A stretch of DNA of 64,000 nt from Diplocarpon mali (GCA_024741835.1 JAENRP010000068.1:113619-177618); one strand, 5' to 3'; shown: positions 10,086-22,575, counted from the first letter of the stretch. Notes: generated from the sequence alone by a model not told the origin. Program-made: numbers and translations.

Positions 10086-11157
10086 ATGATTAATTCACGG
10101 CGGACGTTCCGACCGTCAGACTTCCGCTTCGAGAGCAAGGCTTGCCTTACCTGCCGGCGGCGCACACTCAGCATTGCGCATCGCCGCCTGGCTGAGAAAT
10201 CAGCTCCTTCAGCTTCATCGACTCCTGTACCAGAGGATCCTCTTGCAGATGCACCAAGAAGCTATGGCAAAGCCGTTTCCGAGTTTACGCCTAAATCACT
10301 GAGTCGACCAATCGGACTGCCCAATGCGCCGAGAGCAGGAGAAAACATTGGTGTAGATACTAGGTCGTGGAGGCAGCGGAGAGACGATTTCGTGGATCAC
10401 GACAAACATCTCATTCGGCGAAAGCAGCTGTAAGAATGATCCTGAAGCCATCGAGTAACTTACTGAACGGAATGGTAGAACACAAAAGATCTCAACCCCG
10501 TACTTCCGAGAATGGAGCAACATGCGGCTACACAAAGGGAAATCCTTCCTCGCTCCCCCACGTCTCTTCAAAGCAGAGCGCGCACTATACTTCCCAAATA
10601 TTCATGGACAGACGTTGAGAAAAGAGCAGGTTTTCAGAGATACAACTCCCGTTTTAAAAGACAAGGTGTCGGTTGTCAGCGTATTTAGTAGCACCTGGGC
10701 CGAGAATCAAACGGCTACATTTGTTGCGAAGCAAAACAACCCTGAGATACATGAGATTGTTGCAAGTAGCGGAGGCATGGCGCAAATTGTTCAGATAAAC
10801 ATTGAGGAGAACGCGCTAAAGGCTATGTTGGTCAAGTTCTTCATGCCGAGTCTGAGGAAGAGGATAAGCCCTGGGAACTGGGGACGATATTTCCTAGTTC
10901 AGAAAGGGCTCTCGGATCAGATTAAGGATGCGATAGGGTTACTTAACAGCAAAGTCGGGTATGTGTACTTGCTCGACGGAGAGTGTAGGATAAGATGGGC
11001 GGGTAGTGGGCCCAGCGAGGGAGATGAGAAGGATGGCTTGGTGAGGGGAGCGAAGCGACTGATCAACGAGTTGAGAACCAATGGTGCTAAGCCAGCACCC
11101 GCTCAGCGACCGGAAGACACTACCAAGCCTTTGGAAATCGCTCCAAACGCCGCATAA
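10086..11157 (+). CDS. ATP10: Mitochondrial ATP synthase assembly factor ATP10, 340 aa
   Basis: Inner-membrane-associated chaperone for assembly of the Fo sector (subunit 6) of ATP synthase. Exons 10086-10429 and 10479-11157; the 49-nt intron (gtaaga...gtag) splits a Leu codon. The start is ATG 10086 (MINSRRTFRPSDF), giving an Arg-rich mitochondrial presequence; a frame that opens earlier uses only TTG. The conserved core begins at YFREWSNMRLHKGKSFLAP and includes LYFPNIHG, SVFSSTWAENQT, a central helix region and a C-terminal VYLLDGECRIRWAGSGP block, as in yeast Atp10 (about 280 aa). The fungal protein has a longer N-terminus. Transcribed divergently from the BCKDH E2 gene. Confidence 0.93.
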
Positions 11158-11265
11158 TATTCATTCAAAATTCCCGTACTTGAACAGTAAGAATAGCGTA
11201 TTCCTACTAGCCGGCCACCCAGACGCCCGCTTGAAATGCATTCGAAGTAGTGCCACAGATCCGAT

Positions 11266-12050
11266 TCACATGAAGTAGATGAAAACCAGGAAACAGAAAG
11301 CAATAAAACTCCCCATGATGATCCCGTCCCTCCTTTTCTTCGCTGAAATCCTGCCTATCAAGCTGTTCAGGCCCGGAATCTGAGCCGCCGCCCCCGTGAT
11401 CCTGCGGTTGATGCTCGCCAATGTCTCCCTCTGCATGCCAAAACTCTCGTTGACGGCATATGCTTGGCTCAAAACGCTGTCTGCCATGGTATGGCTATTA
11501 TCTATTCGGCCCCGCTCATCGAGCATGTAATCTGCCTCCGCCGCCTCAGGATTGTTGGAGTGGTACGCATCGATGTCACTCCGTACATTGGAGAGCAGGT
11601 TCGCGCGGTTCCGGACATCTTGGATCTGAGATCTCAAGCGGGAGAGCTCGCGCCGATGTTCTTGCAGCACTTCCCTGTGCCGGGAGAGGTTGTTTTGCTT
11701 GAGCGCTGAGGCTGTCAGGGTTGCTTCTGAGTCGAGAAGTCGGGAAAGTTGTCCATTCAATGTTTCTCGCTAGGGTTGTTAACATAGACTTCGAAACTCC
11801 GGCTAGCGTATACCTTTTCTAAGAGGTCTAGTAATTTCACTTCCGTTTGCCTTTCGTCTTCGGAGGCCCTCGCAGGTATGTTAGTCACTGCGGCGAATTG
11901 TGAATAGGTATGGAATAGTGATTCCGTCTAGGCCTGGTCAATTTTTCATCTATTAACATACATCAAGAAACATACCTGGGTTTCCAAAGAGCGGACTTGC
12001 TGCCGAAGCTGAGCCCATCCAGTGCCCGTAGAAGACATTTCGTGGGACAT
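11266..12050 (-). CDS. GOS1: Golgi SNARE GOS1 (Qb-SNARE, GS28 type), 230 aa
   Basis: Qb-SNARE acting in transport within and to the Golgi. Exons (minus) 11976-12050, 11814-11927 and 11266-11769; introns of 48 and 44 nt have gtatg/gtata donors and ctag acceptors. The product begins MSHEMSSTGTGWAQLRQQVR, the usual short GOS1 start (SWxxLRxQ). It continues with an N-terminal helical domain (EVKLLDLLEKRETLNGQL), a SNARE motif and linker (DSVLSQAYAVNESFGMQRETL to AQIPGLNSLIGRI), then KKRRDG and a C-terminal membrane anchor (IMGSFIAFCFLVFIYFM). Yeast Gos1 has 223 residues. The first two exons are too short to be found as open frames. The tail ends in Met just before the stop. Confidence 0.93.
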
Positions 12051-12255
12051 ATGCTGTGCCAAATCTGAATCTTTGTTGTTCCTCGGCCTTACTGACTTAC
12101 TGGAGCCTTGTCGATGCGCTAGCCTCCCACGTGATAAGGAGTGGGACTACCTCGCTTAGAACACAATCGAATTATCAGCGAAATTTTGACTTCAACTGAA
12201 AAAGGACCTCTATCAACCTGCCACACGACAACTTTCTCTACGACAAACCTTCACG
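12051..12255. promoter_or_regulatory. Shared promoter between GOS1 and ribosomal protein L35
   Basis: A 205-bp spacer between divergent starts. It contains a cacgtg E-box-like hexamer near 12127 (cccacgtgata). The TC-rich stretch just before ATG 12256 is typical of fungal ribosomal-protein gene leaders. The regulatory role is inferred. Confidence 0.4.
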
Positions 12256-12836
12256 ATGGTAAGTCTTCGCGCTTGAGGGGATCATACAAGTCTGATTGTA
12301 ATGCAACAGTCGTCAGCTAAGGTCAAGACCGGATCGCTCTGGTCCAAAAATAAGGTCGATCTCGCAAAGCAGCTGGGGGAATTGAAGACTGAGCTCGGTC
12401 AACTGCGCACACAAAAGATTGCCGGCGGATCAGCTTCGAAGCTCACTAAGATGTGCGTACACCAGATTTCCGTCCCGTGTCAGAGGACGACCTCACGAGG
12501 GAGGAGCTTGGGTGCGGACCAACGTGCCTCTCTAAAAGCCCTCACGCCTCTCGCACATACAAGGGGAAACAGGCAGCTAACTTGTGACTTCCTGACAGCC
12601 ATGATCTTCGCAAGTCAATTGCCAAGGTCCTCACAGTTATCAACGCCAACCAACGCTCGCAACTCCGCCTCTTCTACAAGAACAAGAAATACCTACCCCT
12701 CGACCTGCGCCCAAAGCAAACCCGCGCCATTCGCAGACGCCTGTCGAAGCACGAGCGCGAGAAGACCCTGGAGAAGACGAAGAAGCGCGCCGTTCATTTC
12801 CCGCAACGGAAATACGCTGTCAAGGCCGAGGCTTAG
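12256..12836 (+). CDS. RPL35: 60S ribosomal protein L35 (uL29), 127 aa
   Basis: Large-subunit protein near the peptide exit tunnel. Exons 12256-12258, 12310-12452 and 12599-12836. The first exon is only the start codon, an arrangement common in ribosomal protein genes, so the first intron (51 nt, gtaagt...acag) begins directly after ATG. The second intron (146 nt, gtgcgt...acag) is the longest in this part of the window and splits an Ile codon. The product reads [16 protein letters not shown], then [45 protein letters not shown] and ends KYAVKAEA, matching the family along its length (about 123 aa). Confidence 0.95.
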
Positions 12837-13748
12837 GTGAATGGGACTGGAGCTGGGAAAGGACTGATTTGAGCATTCGGCATGGAACGCTCTTGCTGCT
12901 GGCTTGAGTATTCTCAGTTGGGGAATTCGGGTTATATGGTGTATGCGAGAAAATAGCATGGCTGGCAATGGAGCTGACCCTCCGAATCAACATCACGACA
13001 ATGAACAAAGTCTGTGTTCGGTTTTGAATTGTGCGAGTGATTCTGGGACATAGTCGGAGAGTATTAAGCCGACTGGTTTGGAATATACCGAACGGGGAAT
13101 TTCCTGGAAAGGAGATGGCAATGGGAATCATCTGGCTGCCCGGAAATGCCGAACCTAGCAAGCCTCTCCAACATCTCTGCGGCATAACTTTTGCGTATCC
13201 CCAGAATCCGAAGACTAATGACTACAGGCGTCGTAATGTCGTCAAGACGGCCTCGACCCTTGACATAGATTCCGAAGCGGATTTTTTTCATGTACCAAGT
13301 AGCGAGCGAGTATGGCCAGGGTGACTCAAAGAGCAAATGCTCGTGAGGCTTACTGATATCTATCCTCACGGCTGGAATCATGACTTATTCCCGAAACAGG
13401 CCATTGAAGTCCGCTGTCGTAGAAGCAGACCATCGTAGGTGAATCTCTGCTGCGGAGTATCTGTGGCTTAAGCATTCCTCCCGAGCGGCTTTTAGAACTC
13501 ACTCGTCTCGACGCAAAGAACTCCTCTTTACCTCTCATGGAAGAGGCAAGTCTTCAAGACAAGAATTTACGTGTCACCGCTTTTCCCCACGCATTGAGTT
13601 TTACCCAATATGTACAGCCAAGACGTACGTGTAAACTCGTGTTTGAATGGGTCCAATGGGATTGTCCATCTCGCTATTTATAGGGACCCTACATCTCCAA
13701 ATCCCTTGCAGACGCTCCGCACGCATCATCAATTTCAGTTCGAGCGCC
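12837..13748. other. Intergenic region between converging RPL35 and the zinc-finger gene
   Basis: About 900 bp with both 3' UTRs. Small open frames (62-121 codons) on both strands lack similarity or a coherent exon structure. Confidence 0.55.
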
Positions 13749-16014
13749 TCACGAATCCTCACCATCACGCTCCGCCTTCGCCTTCGCCATCTCTGGCTCT
13801 TCACCCGAACACGTTACAACCCCTTTCCCAGTTCTCGGTGCCCGCTTCTTGGCAGGGTCCTTCGGCGGCTTGTCATGCGTCAAAGCATGTCTCTTCAGCT
13901 GATCTAGCCTATGGAAAGACTTCTCGCAGCCAGTCACGGGACAAACATGCAGGCCCTTCTCGCCGTGGATCTTGCGATGCTTGGCCAAGTTGGATGATTC
14001 GGAGAATTTTTTATGGCAGATATTGCACTCGAGTGGCTTCTCGTGGGTGTGAGTCCGCTCGTGTATAGCTGAGCCGTTGTCAGCATGGAGTGTTAGACAG
14101 CGACCTTGGAAAGCGACTTACTGCATGCGCTCTGCTGAGGAAACCTCTTGTCGCAGTGTTTGCACTTCCATGGTTTCTCTCCTGTGTGAAGCAACATATG
14201 TTGTCTCAGCGCTTGCGGTGCAGAAAACAGCTGATGGCATGTTGGGCATTCCGAACATTTGACTAGAGTTGTTAGCGCAGTCTTGCACCAACTTGGCCAT
14301 ATTACTCACACCCCGTGTGCGTTGCCATATGGCGCTCTAGTTTCCCTCTCTGCGAGAATCCCGACTTCTCGCCAAGATTCTGGTCACGCCGGCAGCCATC
14401 CCACAGGCATATGTACCCGGTATTCTTGCCCAAACTCTGCAGATGGTGATCCTTCACGTGATCCTGAAGATTACTCGCGGATGTACCCTCGAACCTGCAA
14501 AGCTCTCCGCCGTTGACCTTCCACAAGCACAGATGAGGTATACGATGCACGGCCTCAGATTGCTTCGACGTAATTTCTGGCCGTAGAGAAGCAGCAGGAG
14601 CGGAAAGTGATGGGCCAAGAAGGTCGATATCCTCTCCAATGTCCGAAAATGGAGCTTGGAGGTGGCAATTCATATGGGATATGAACGAGCCCGGTTCATC
14701 GAACACTGTCCCACAGGTCTGTAGTCGGCAGTGTAACGAGCCCTGGGCCGGTATGGCATGAGCAAGATCGAAATGATCGTGGAGCATTCTTGGGCTTAGA
14801 TACGTCTGGTTTGTAGGGCAATTCGTATCGGGACAAATCAAACTTCCGGAGCTAAAATCGAAGGTGTAGCCATGAAAGTTCTGCAGGTGATCCATGGGAT
14901 TGGTGGATATAGTTGTCGGGCAATCGCCAGCAGGAATCGGGCATCCAAAAGCCATCTGGGAATCGATGTGTTCCATATGAAAGTGCGCAGCCCACTCATC
15001 GTGACTCATGCCTACAAACTCACAACCCTCCCAGCTACAGCTTATCCCTTCCGGAGCAGTCAGACTGTTCATGCTACCGTACGAGTTGCCCAACCATTGC
15101 TCGGAGTTGCTGAATAGAGCACCCGTCCCTGATAAGTCACTTGGAGCGGGGTCTGGGTAGACAAATTGCTGATCGAACATGTTTTCAAGAGGTGTAGGTA
15201 GAGCGGAGTACGGAGATCCGGGCGTTTCGCTGTGACCAGCCATTGGTGGCGTCGTCGGCGTAGGGGAATGATCGATCGCGTTACGATCTAAATTGGCAGA
15301 GAGAGACGCCATGCGACCCATACCTTGACGCGCCAGACGAAGGTTCCAGGGAGCATTTCGACTCGGTGGTTTGGTCTCGTTTACTTCGTCCCCTTGTCCC
15401 AAGGTAGCCTGGTTCTGGAAAGCGACAAAGAAACATTCGTCCCGACAGGCAGGTTTCACGCAGGACTCGTCACTGCAAAGTTCCACTGCCGTATCCACAC
15501 ACTGGGGCTCCTCACACGGCGAGCACTCGGCCTCGTCGCAGGCCGGTCCTTCAGAGCAGCTGCTGCAACATTCGCTCTGATTTCCACACGCCGATGGCTC
15601 TGCTGTGTGAAGGTTGCTGCTGACTTGTGGGTTGCGATAGCGTGGGTGGGCAGTAGACGATATCCTTTGGCGCTTAGAGGGTGGTGTTCTGAAGATCCAA
15701 GTAGCTGGCGTGTGCTGCCCTTGCGACAAAGCGACGTCATTCGTTGCTGGCGGGGTGCTCATGGGACCCGGGAAACCTGCGTAGGCTTCACCTGGTATCC
15801 CAGTGAAGTTGAACATCGCCGCTTGCTTCGGCTGGCTCTCATGTGCCGGGAAGGGGCCTTGCTCAGCTTGGAAGAAGGGTGCCGAGCGAGTCGGCTGGGC
15901 ATCATTTTGCGCATATGCGTTCTGCTGCCAGTAATTGCCCGGAGCAGAGCCATAGTTGTTGTTGGCATCGTAGGATGGCACGTCGGGCAGGTAGTGCATG
16001 TTATTGTTGTCCAT
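13749..16014 (-). CDS. Zinc-responsive C2H2 transcription factor, ZafA/Zap1 type, 721 aa
   Basis: Likely controls zinc uptake genes according to zinc status, by family. Exons (minus) 14310-16014, 14122-14262 and 13749-14068, with 47- and 53-nt introns. The N-terminal half is Asn/Gln/Pro-rich and has a cysteine cluster with 12 Cys between residues 143 and 194. The middle holds atypical fingers beginning CSWEGCEFVG, ICPDTNC and HCRLQTCGTVF. The C-terminal array begins at CLWKVNGGELC and CLWDGCRRDQNLG and continues KLERHMATHTG, CSECPTCHQLF, HTGEKPWKCKHC, SESSNLAKHRKIHG and SFHRLDQLKRHALTH. The last fingers closely follow ZafA/Zap1. Both introns interrupt the DNA-binding array. Assignment to this family is strong; target genes cannot be seen here. 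Confidence 0.87.
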
Positions 16015-16065
16015 GCTGGATCATGAGAGCAGTACGATTGTCCTTGAAATTCATAGGAGGTTCTG

Positions 16066-16142
16066 TGCGCGCGCGCTCTCTCTCGCCCTCTCTCGCTCTC
16101 TCTCACTTTCTTCCTCCGTCTCTCTCCCTCTCCCTCTCCCGG
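16066..16142. repeat. CT-rich (ctctct)n tract upstream of the zinc regulator
   Basis: Pyrimidine-rich run on the + strand (GA-rich on the transcribed strand) 50-130 bp upstream of the ZafA-like start codon, within its leader or promoter. Such tracts are common in fungal promoters. Confidence 0.8.
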
Positions 16143-16937
16143 TGTGGTTGAGTGCGGGTTTGGGTTTTGGGTTTTGGGTTTGGACTGTGACGTACGGGCT
16201 GTGGGCGTGCCAGAGCGAATGTAACCGAGGGAGGATGCCCGGACGACGGGAGAAATGGCAAAAGATGACAACGTCGACAGAAACAGCGGCTGGCTGGATT
16301 AGTTCTGGAGGCAAGGTGAAGATAACTCAACGTGAACCGCATCTATCTACCTTGGCCCGGAGAACAGAGGTGAGGCGTCGAGGTAGAGGGGGCGCGATAT
16401 CCGGAGGAGTAGAGTAGAAGGTGAATGATATCAGAAGCAGCGGCTACCCATCCGGGTCCTCAATCTGGAGACGCGCAGGGGCTACGCCCAATGGCCGAAG
16501 CGAACAAACCCCACCAGACGAGACCGAATTAACATTTCCTGAATAATCGGAGCAGCATTAGCTTGTCATTCGGAGGGCAGAGATTTCGAGTTGGCCTGTT
16601 GTTCCTATTCCTGGTCTCGGTTCCTGCTTGCGATTTCTTGCCAGGAGTCGCGCGGGGGGGGAGGACAAACGCACTGCAAGAGCTGTGATGTGATGATGAT
16701 AATTCCTGGTCCACTCGAGGGAGCAGAGGGCATTTGTTCGAAAACTGCGTTGTCTCTACTGGCCAGCTAGCCGAGCGAGAAGAACGACCTGGCCCGGGGG
16801 GTAGACGGGACAGAGCTGACTAAGGGATGGAGCGCCGAGGGTAGAAATCAGGGCTGTCTCACCGCCTTTTTCTGCCCCTACCAGTGATGCGATGACATAT
16901 CGACCACCATATCTATAGTAAATACTAGCGAAATAGC

Positions 16938-16987
16938 GAGTAGCTACTAACGACTAGCGACTAGCGACTAGCGACTAGCCACTAGCC
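16938..16987. repeat. Short (gactagc)n heptamer repeat
   Basis: Five to six copies of gactagc/cactagc with drift at the ends. Seven-base units also occur at 3585-3655. Confidence 0.85.
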
Positions 16988-18080
16988 ACACCTGGTGGCT
17001 GGACACCCCTCGGACTACACCATCCGCACGTGAACGCACGGTGCTGTAAACAACGAAAAACGGTCCAGGAACCCACGCAACCGACTTCTGAAGTAGCTGT
17101 GAGCTGCTGGTAGATCTTGGGAGGGCTTCCCGTATCTCTGGCTTCTCCTGTCTGTCATTCTCTGCTCTCTGCTGCTTCTTCGGACGCTCTTGGCTCGGCT
17201 TTGGATTCTTTCTTCCATTGCATTTTCGTGGCCCAGTCGTCGTACGCGCGAAGCTGGGTCGGGCGCGACAGACAAACCTAGGGACTACTGCGACCTACCT
17301 ATTCTAGGTCCTGCGTATCGAAGAGCCGCCCCCCCGCCAAAGTTGTGAGCTAATGCCAACAACTCCGGCTATTCATACTCGAACCGCGCAAGCCGAGGTC
17401 GACGGTTCCTTCAAAGGTTTGGTGTTGGTATTGTATCGTACGGTATCGTATCGTCTGGTGTGGTGTGGTGCAATATACACCGTTCTCTTCAACATCAAGT
17501 CTCGATCGACTCGAATCAGAGGGGATGACACGAGTACCCTACCGCCTTGAAGAACGCCTCGGTCTCGGTAGGGCTGACCTGAACCGAACCGAACCCCTCG
17601 TGCCTGTCAGGCTGTCTTATCGATAAGAGATCAGCAATAAGGAGAAAGATTCCCCCCGGCCAATCGATCAATCATGAACCAAGAAATACCGTCGGCTAAC
17701 GACCCATACGTTGGAGACAGACGACCCATGGATCGATAGATCTTCAGCGAAGCTGCTAGCGAGAGAGCATGGACTCACGTTGAAAAGATCCCAAAGCCAC
17801 AAAGTGGCACAAAGTGCATAAGCTGCCAAGTGCTCAACCGGTACTTGATCCATCGACGCCAAGCCTCTCCGCCTCGTGGCTTGCGTCGCATTCCGCGACC
17901 ACACACGCACTCTCTCTCTCTCCAGGTCCACGGGCACATAAATGGGAACCTCAGGTCCCTCCGAACATCCAATGCGCCTCTGACTACCACCACTGTGCCC
18001 AACATCTCACCATCTACTTCCAACCCAGATACCCGAGCCGGAGGTAACGCGCCCCAAGACCCTCAGGGCCTCCTTTGATT

Positions 18081-18557
18081 ATGGGCAACCTCTGCGGCAA
18101 GGAGTCCTCGTCAGACCCCTTCGCACAACCCGGCCGCACACTCGACGTGCCGACCCCAGACCAGGGGAACCGCACATCCACGCTCCCCAAGAAAGTCGTC
18201 GTCGGCGGACCCCCTCGAACGCTGGGCTCCACGCCGAGTCCGAACCAGAGCCAGAGCCAGACGCAGGTAGATGCGAGGAGGAAGGCTGCCGAGGCTGCCG
18301 AGGTGCGTGTTCCCGGGAGCTGAAGCCATGAATTTGGACTTGTCTGGCATGAGAGACTACGTGGCACAGTAGACGCTGATCGATGCTGGGTGGGGTAGGC
18401 ACGAGCCAATGCCACGAGTAAAACGAAGGGGAAGCTAGGTAGTCAGTTGCAGGAGCAGAAGAAGCAGACGAGGAACGAGACGCTGAACGGACTGAGTCGA
18501 GAAGAGCGGCAGCGGAGGGACGCCGATGCGGGGGCGGATGTTAGAGCCTACAACTAG
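18081..18557 (+). CDS. Small conserved fungal protein with acylation N-terminus (MGNLCGK), 126 aa
   Basis: Exons 18081-18302 and 18399-18557; the 96-nt intron (gtgcgt...gtag) leaves the frame in phase 0. The start MGNLCGK combines an N-myristoylation glycine at position 2 with a cysteine at 5 suited to palmitoylation, which predicts membrane attachment. The middle is Pro/Gly/Ser-rich. The C-terminal half is charged and helical (DARRKAAEAAEARANATSK, KLGSQLQEQKKQTRNETL) and ends in RAYN. I believe similar short proteins occur across filamentous fungi, but no function is known to me. The layout (acylated tip, disordered linker, helix) resembles membrane-anchoring scaffold subunits such as yeast Meh1; that is only an analogy. 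Confidence 0.75.
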
Positions 18558-18741
18558 CGTAGACTCGGTTCTGGTGGATATCTATACCTGAGTAATGACC
18601 GATGAGTGATGAGCAACTATTTCGACCCGCACCTCGTTTGGGTAGCGGGCAGGAGGGGGGGGGGAGTGGATTGAGTGGCGCAGAAAAATCCCCTGAGGGC
18701 CGGGAGCATGTCCTTGTAGTGTTGGATTGCTAATGTTACAG

Positions 18742-21700
18742 CTACGTGACGGTGTATCTGCCACTCGCAGGTGCTCTACCTTCTGCATCGGCAGCCGCAA
18801 TAGTACCCTCTTTCAACAGCCTCATCAACTCCCGCATGGCGTTCGTGACCACCACCTCTGTGTCTCCCTCCACGAGAATGTACAGCTTAGGATCTCCACC
18901 CGCCTGCACATCCTTGCCAGCTGGGTAGAAGCTGCCCTTGGTGGTGATGGAGGTGCCAGTTGCTTCCAGGATCTTGGCAACATTTGTTCTATTGGTGACG
19001 GCCCATCTTGCCTTCTGTGGGAAGTCATTGATCTCCAATGTGGCATGGAACGCACCAGCATCTGGTCCTTTGTTATCGATTGGGACACCAGAGCGTAGCT
19101 GTCCAGTTTTGTTCAGACGTGCGTTGATGGCATCAATAGCAGATGTAACTTTGTCCAGTGGGTTCTTGGATCCTCCAGATGATGCTGCAGTCTCGGTTCG
19201 ATGAACCGTGATCTTACCATCCAGATCAATACCCTTGGGAACTCCGTAAAGTTGATTTAGAGAGGCTACAGCGGCTGGCTGGACGGTAGAAGCAGCCTTT
19301 AGCAAGATATCTTCATCCCCAGCCTTATCTTCTTTCTCCTCGTCATCATCGCCATCTGTCTTATGGGTTTTTCGTTCTCTGTTCCTCGCGGCCTCACGTT
19401 CAGCATCCAGCCGTTCTAAGCCTGAGATGTTGTCAGCATCTTCTCTCCCCCAAAGCGTGGAAAGAAAATTTTGGAAACAGGGCTTGTTTGGAGATAATCA
19501 ACTATACCTTTACCACCAAAACCAGAGCTATCCTTTGACTTCCCAGTCTTGACTTTATCTCTGAATGATTTTTTCATCTCGTTGAGTCTGTCAGGCACTG
19601 GCTGGCCTGATTGCTCCAAAGCTTTGGCAATACCAACAGAGTACTGTTCTTGATCCTCTGTGATGAAAGTGACTGCTGTTCCCTTGGCACCCGCTCTGCC
19701 TGTCCTCCCAGCTCTGTGCACATAGTCTTCCAAGTGGTTTGGAGCATCAAAGTTGACTACGAGTTTCAACTGCTTGACATCCAACCCTCTTGCTGCAACA
19801 GAGGTAGCAATCATTATTGGTACAACGCCAGCTTTAAAATCATCAATAGTAGAGTCCCGATCAATTTGGTCCTTGCCACCATGAATAGACATGCAAGGGT
19901 ATCCTTTTCGCATCAAGTCTTTCAGTAGATCATCTGCCTTCTCTTGTCTGTCAACAAAAATGAGAGTACGGGCATCTTCATCATCATTGTAAAGTTCGCC
20001 AAGAAGCTCCAGTAGACGATGGAACTTCTCCTTCTCCTCACGGACCTCGACCATCTGGGTGATCTCGGGAGCGACCACGCTTCTCCCACCGACTGTAATC
20101 TCGATAGGCGATTGGAGAGTCTTTTTCGCAAGTGCATCCATGATCCGAGGCATGGTAGCAGAGAAAAGAATGGTCTGTCGGTCCGGTCGGATGTTGGCGA
20201 AGATCTTCATGACTTGTGGCTCAAAGCCCATGTCAAACATACGGTCTGCCTCATCCAAGACAACGTATGTTACTCGACGCAGGTTTGTGACTCTTCCAGA
20301 ATTAGCAGCAAGAAGATCTATCAATCGCCCAGGAGTGCAGACAATGATTTCTGCCCCTCTTTTCAAATCGGCAATCTGATCCTTGATCGGTGCTCCGCCA
20401 TACGCGCAAACAGCCCGTAGACTCATAGCTCTTAGAAAAGGTTTGCACTCTTTGTGGATCTGTGTGGCAAGTTCTCGTGTTGGTGTTACAATGAGTCCGA
20501 TTGGGCCATCTGAACCCTCTAGTGGCCTCTGATCCCGGATGTGTCGAAACATTGGAAGCAGAAAGGCGATTGTCTTACCAGAACCAGTTTTTGCTACACC
20601 GATGACATCTCTACCAGACATGATAGCTGGTACCGCTTGCATCTGGATGGCCGTTGGCCTCTCGTAGCCCAGCTTTCGTATCACTTCCAACGACTGGAAA
20701 TTGAGGCCACATTGAGACCATTTCTGAACTGGTTTTGGGACGTCGCTGCCGGCGACCTTGATTCCGTCAAGCTCAAGCCGGAGATCCGCAAGATCTGCCT
20801 CTGTCATATCGGCCAATTCAGCCGGCTCCGAGTAGAAATTCTTTCTGACAGGGTCCAGATCCAATTTCGTATAGTTAATAGTTGGTAGTTCTTTCTTCTT
20901 CCTGGCCTTGCTTGCCATGGCGAGAATATCGTCAGGGTCTGCTTCCATTGCTCTGAAATTGACGTCGTCGTCTCCAAACAATGGTTCAGGCTCACGCTTT
21001 TGGCTCTTGCTCTGGGTCTTATTGAAGAGGTTCGTGGACTTGGGCGCGGCGAACGGGTCCCCCATCTGCTCCATGAATGCTTCTAGAGGATCAATCTCAT
21101 CGTCTTCTTCCATGGCTGTCGGCTCCAGTTGCACGGGATGAGTCTCTTCCATGGTAATGTCGCAACTTGTCTTAATCGAAGCTGGTTCTTCCAAGGAACC
21201 GGCTTCCTGGTTGGCCAAACTCTGCTCCTGTAACCTCTCTTCGCGTTTCTCTGCGGCGGCTCGAGCAGCTGCCGCCGCTTCTTCTTCGGTACCAGCATCT
21301 TCCATATCGACGTCATCGTCATCCTCTCCCTCAGCACCGTTAGCGAGCCCAGCATCATCATCCTCAAAGTTTGCCAGAGGAAGGTTTGGTAGCTTTTCTA
21401 ATTTCTTCCTGGCATCATCGTCTTCACCAAAATCAAGGGCTCGCTTGGAAGTCGACTTCTCATTCTCAAGAGCAGACTTTGCGCCAAGCCCGAATGCACT
21501 AAGATTTCCTCTCGCTTCAGGCAACGCAGATGCTAGGAGATTGTTAACGATACTACGATCCCCAGGAGTTTGCGCTGACACAATACCTTTGGATGTACCG
21601 CTGAGAGCTGTTGTCTTGTTGTCAGCTTGTAATCCTTTGACTGAGGTTGAGGTAGCGGACGCTTTCGTAAGCTCCTTGAGCGGTAGGTCCTTGCCCAAAG

Positions 21701-22575
21701 CACTCGCAGAGCTCGAATTTGCCACCGCTTTCTTTGCAATTGCTTTCGGGTCGAATTTGCCCGCATAAGGAGCCTGTGATACAAGATTTATTGGTGTTCC
21801 GGGAGACGCTGGAGAATCCACGGCAGGAACGCCAACAGCCTTTTGGTCTATCGCATCCAGAAGCTTTCGAGTACCTCCAGCGGAAAGTTCTCTTTCTTTC
21901 CGCTCTTTGTCTTCTGCCATTTTTTTCTTCCATGCTTCTAGTTTTGCCAGACGTTCGGCCTTCTTTTCAGCCTCCGTCTGCGTGGGAGGTCCTGATGGTT
22001 GAGCGAGCTGCGAAATGTCAAAATTCATGCTCTGGGAGTTCTGTGGGCTTACACTGACTTCGCTCGATTGAGCATTCTCCAACTTTCCTGATGGCTTCCC
22101 ATGACTCCCATCGCCTCTACTGCGTGGCCATAAGTCAGTAGAATCCTCGCGGCGCCTTCGTGCCTGGTCATAAGAATCGCCTCGCCTGTCTCGATAATCT
22201 CGCTCCCGACTTCTGCGACGCCGCCTATCTGGAGAGCGCTCCCGGTCAAATCTATCTCGGCGGTCCCTTGAACGGTCTCGGCGCCCAGAATGATAGAAGT
22301 CCTCTTCTCTTCTGTCGGGAGATCGATCTCTTCGTTTATGAACATCACGGTCTCGATGACGACGCTGCTACCACACACAGTCAGTATACAGTGATGTAAA
22401 TGTGGCCTAGTTTGTATCTCACATCAACGCTTCGTGAACGACTTCGCCGCCGCTGCAGACGAGAGTCATTCCTCCTGTCTCGGTCTCGTCTAAAATATTC
22501 CTCTCTTTTAATTCGTTTGGAGGAGTGCTGGCTTCCTGCTGGCGATGGTGAGCGAGAGTCCTTGTGCCGAGCCAT
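18742..22575 (-). CDS. PRP5: DEAD-box RNA helicase PRP5, pre-mRNA splicing, 1230 aa
   Basis: ATPase that remodels U2 snRNP for branch-site recognition during pre-spliceosome formation. Exons (minus) 22423-22575, 19508-22367 and 18742-19421. The N-terminus (exon 1 and start of exon 2) is an Arg/Ser/Asp-rich RS-like domain. Acidic and Lys-rich linker follows, then the helicase core: Q-motif region, motif [23 protein letters not shown] within [17 protein letters not shown], and motif [12 protein letters not shown]. The [11 protein letters not shown] and FGGKGLERLD blocks and the C-terminal KH-like part ([20 protein letters not shown]) are typical of Prp5 rather than other DEAD-box proteins. Introns of 55 and 86 nt restore the frame (phases 0 and 1). 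The end of exon 3 reads [12 protein letters not shown]. Confidence 0.93.

Larger units (their letters stand above)
16015..18080. other. Long upstream region between two divergent genes
   Basis: About 2 kb between the zinc regulator (-) and the MGNLCG gene (+), with CT-rich and 7-base repeats. The long 5' region suits a regulated transcription factor gene. I saw no clear Zap1-type ACCTTNAAGGT element. No gene recognised. Confidence 0.5.
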
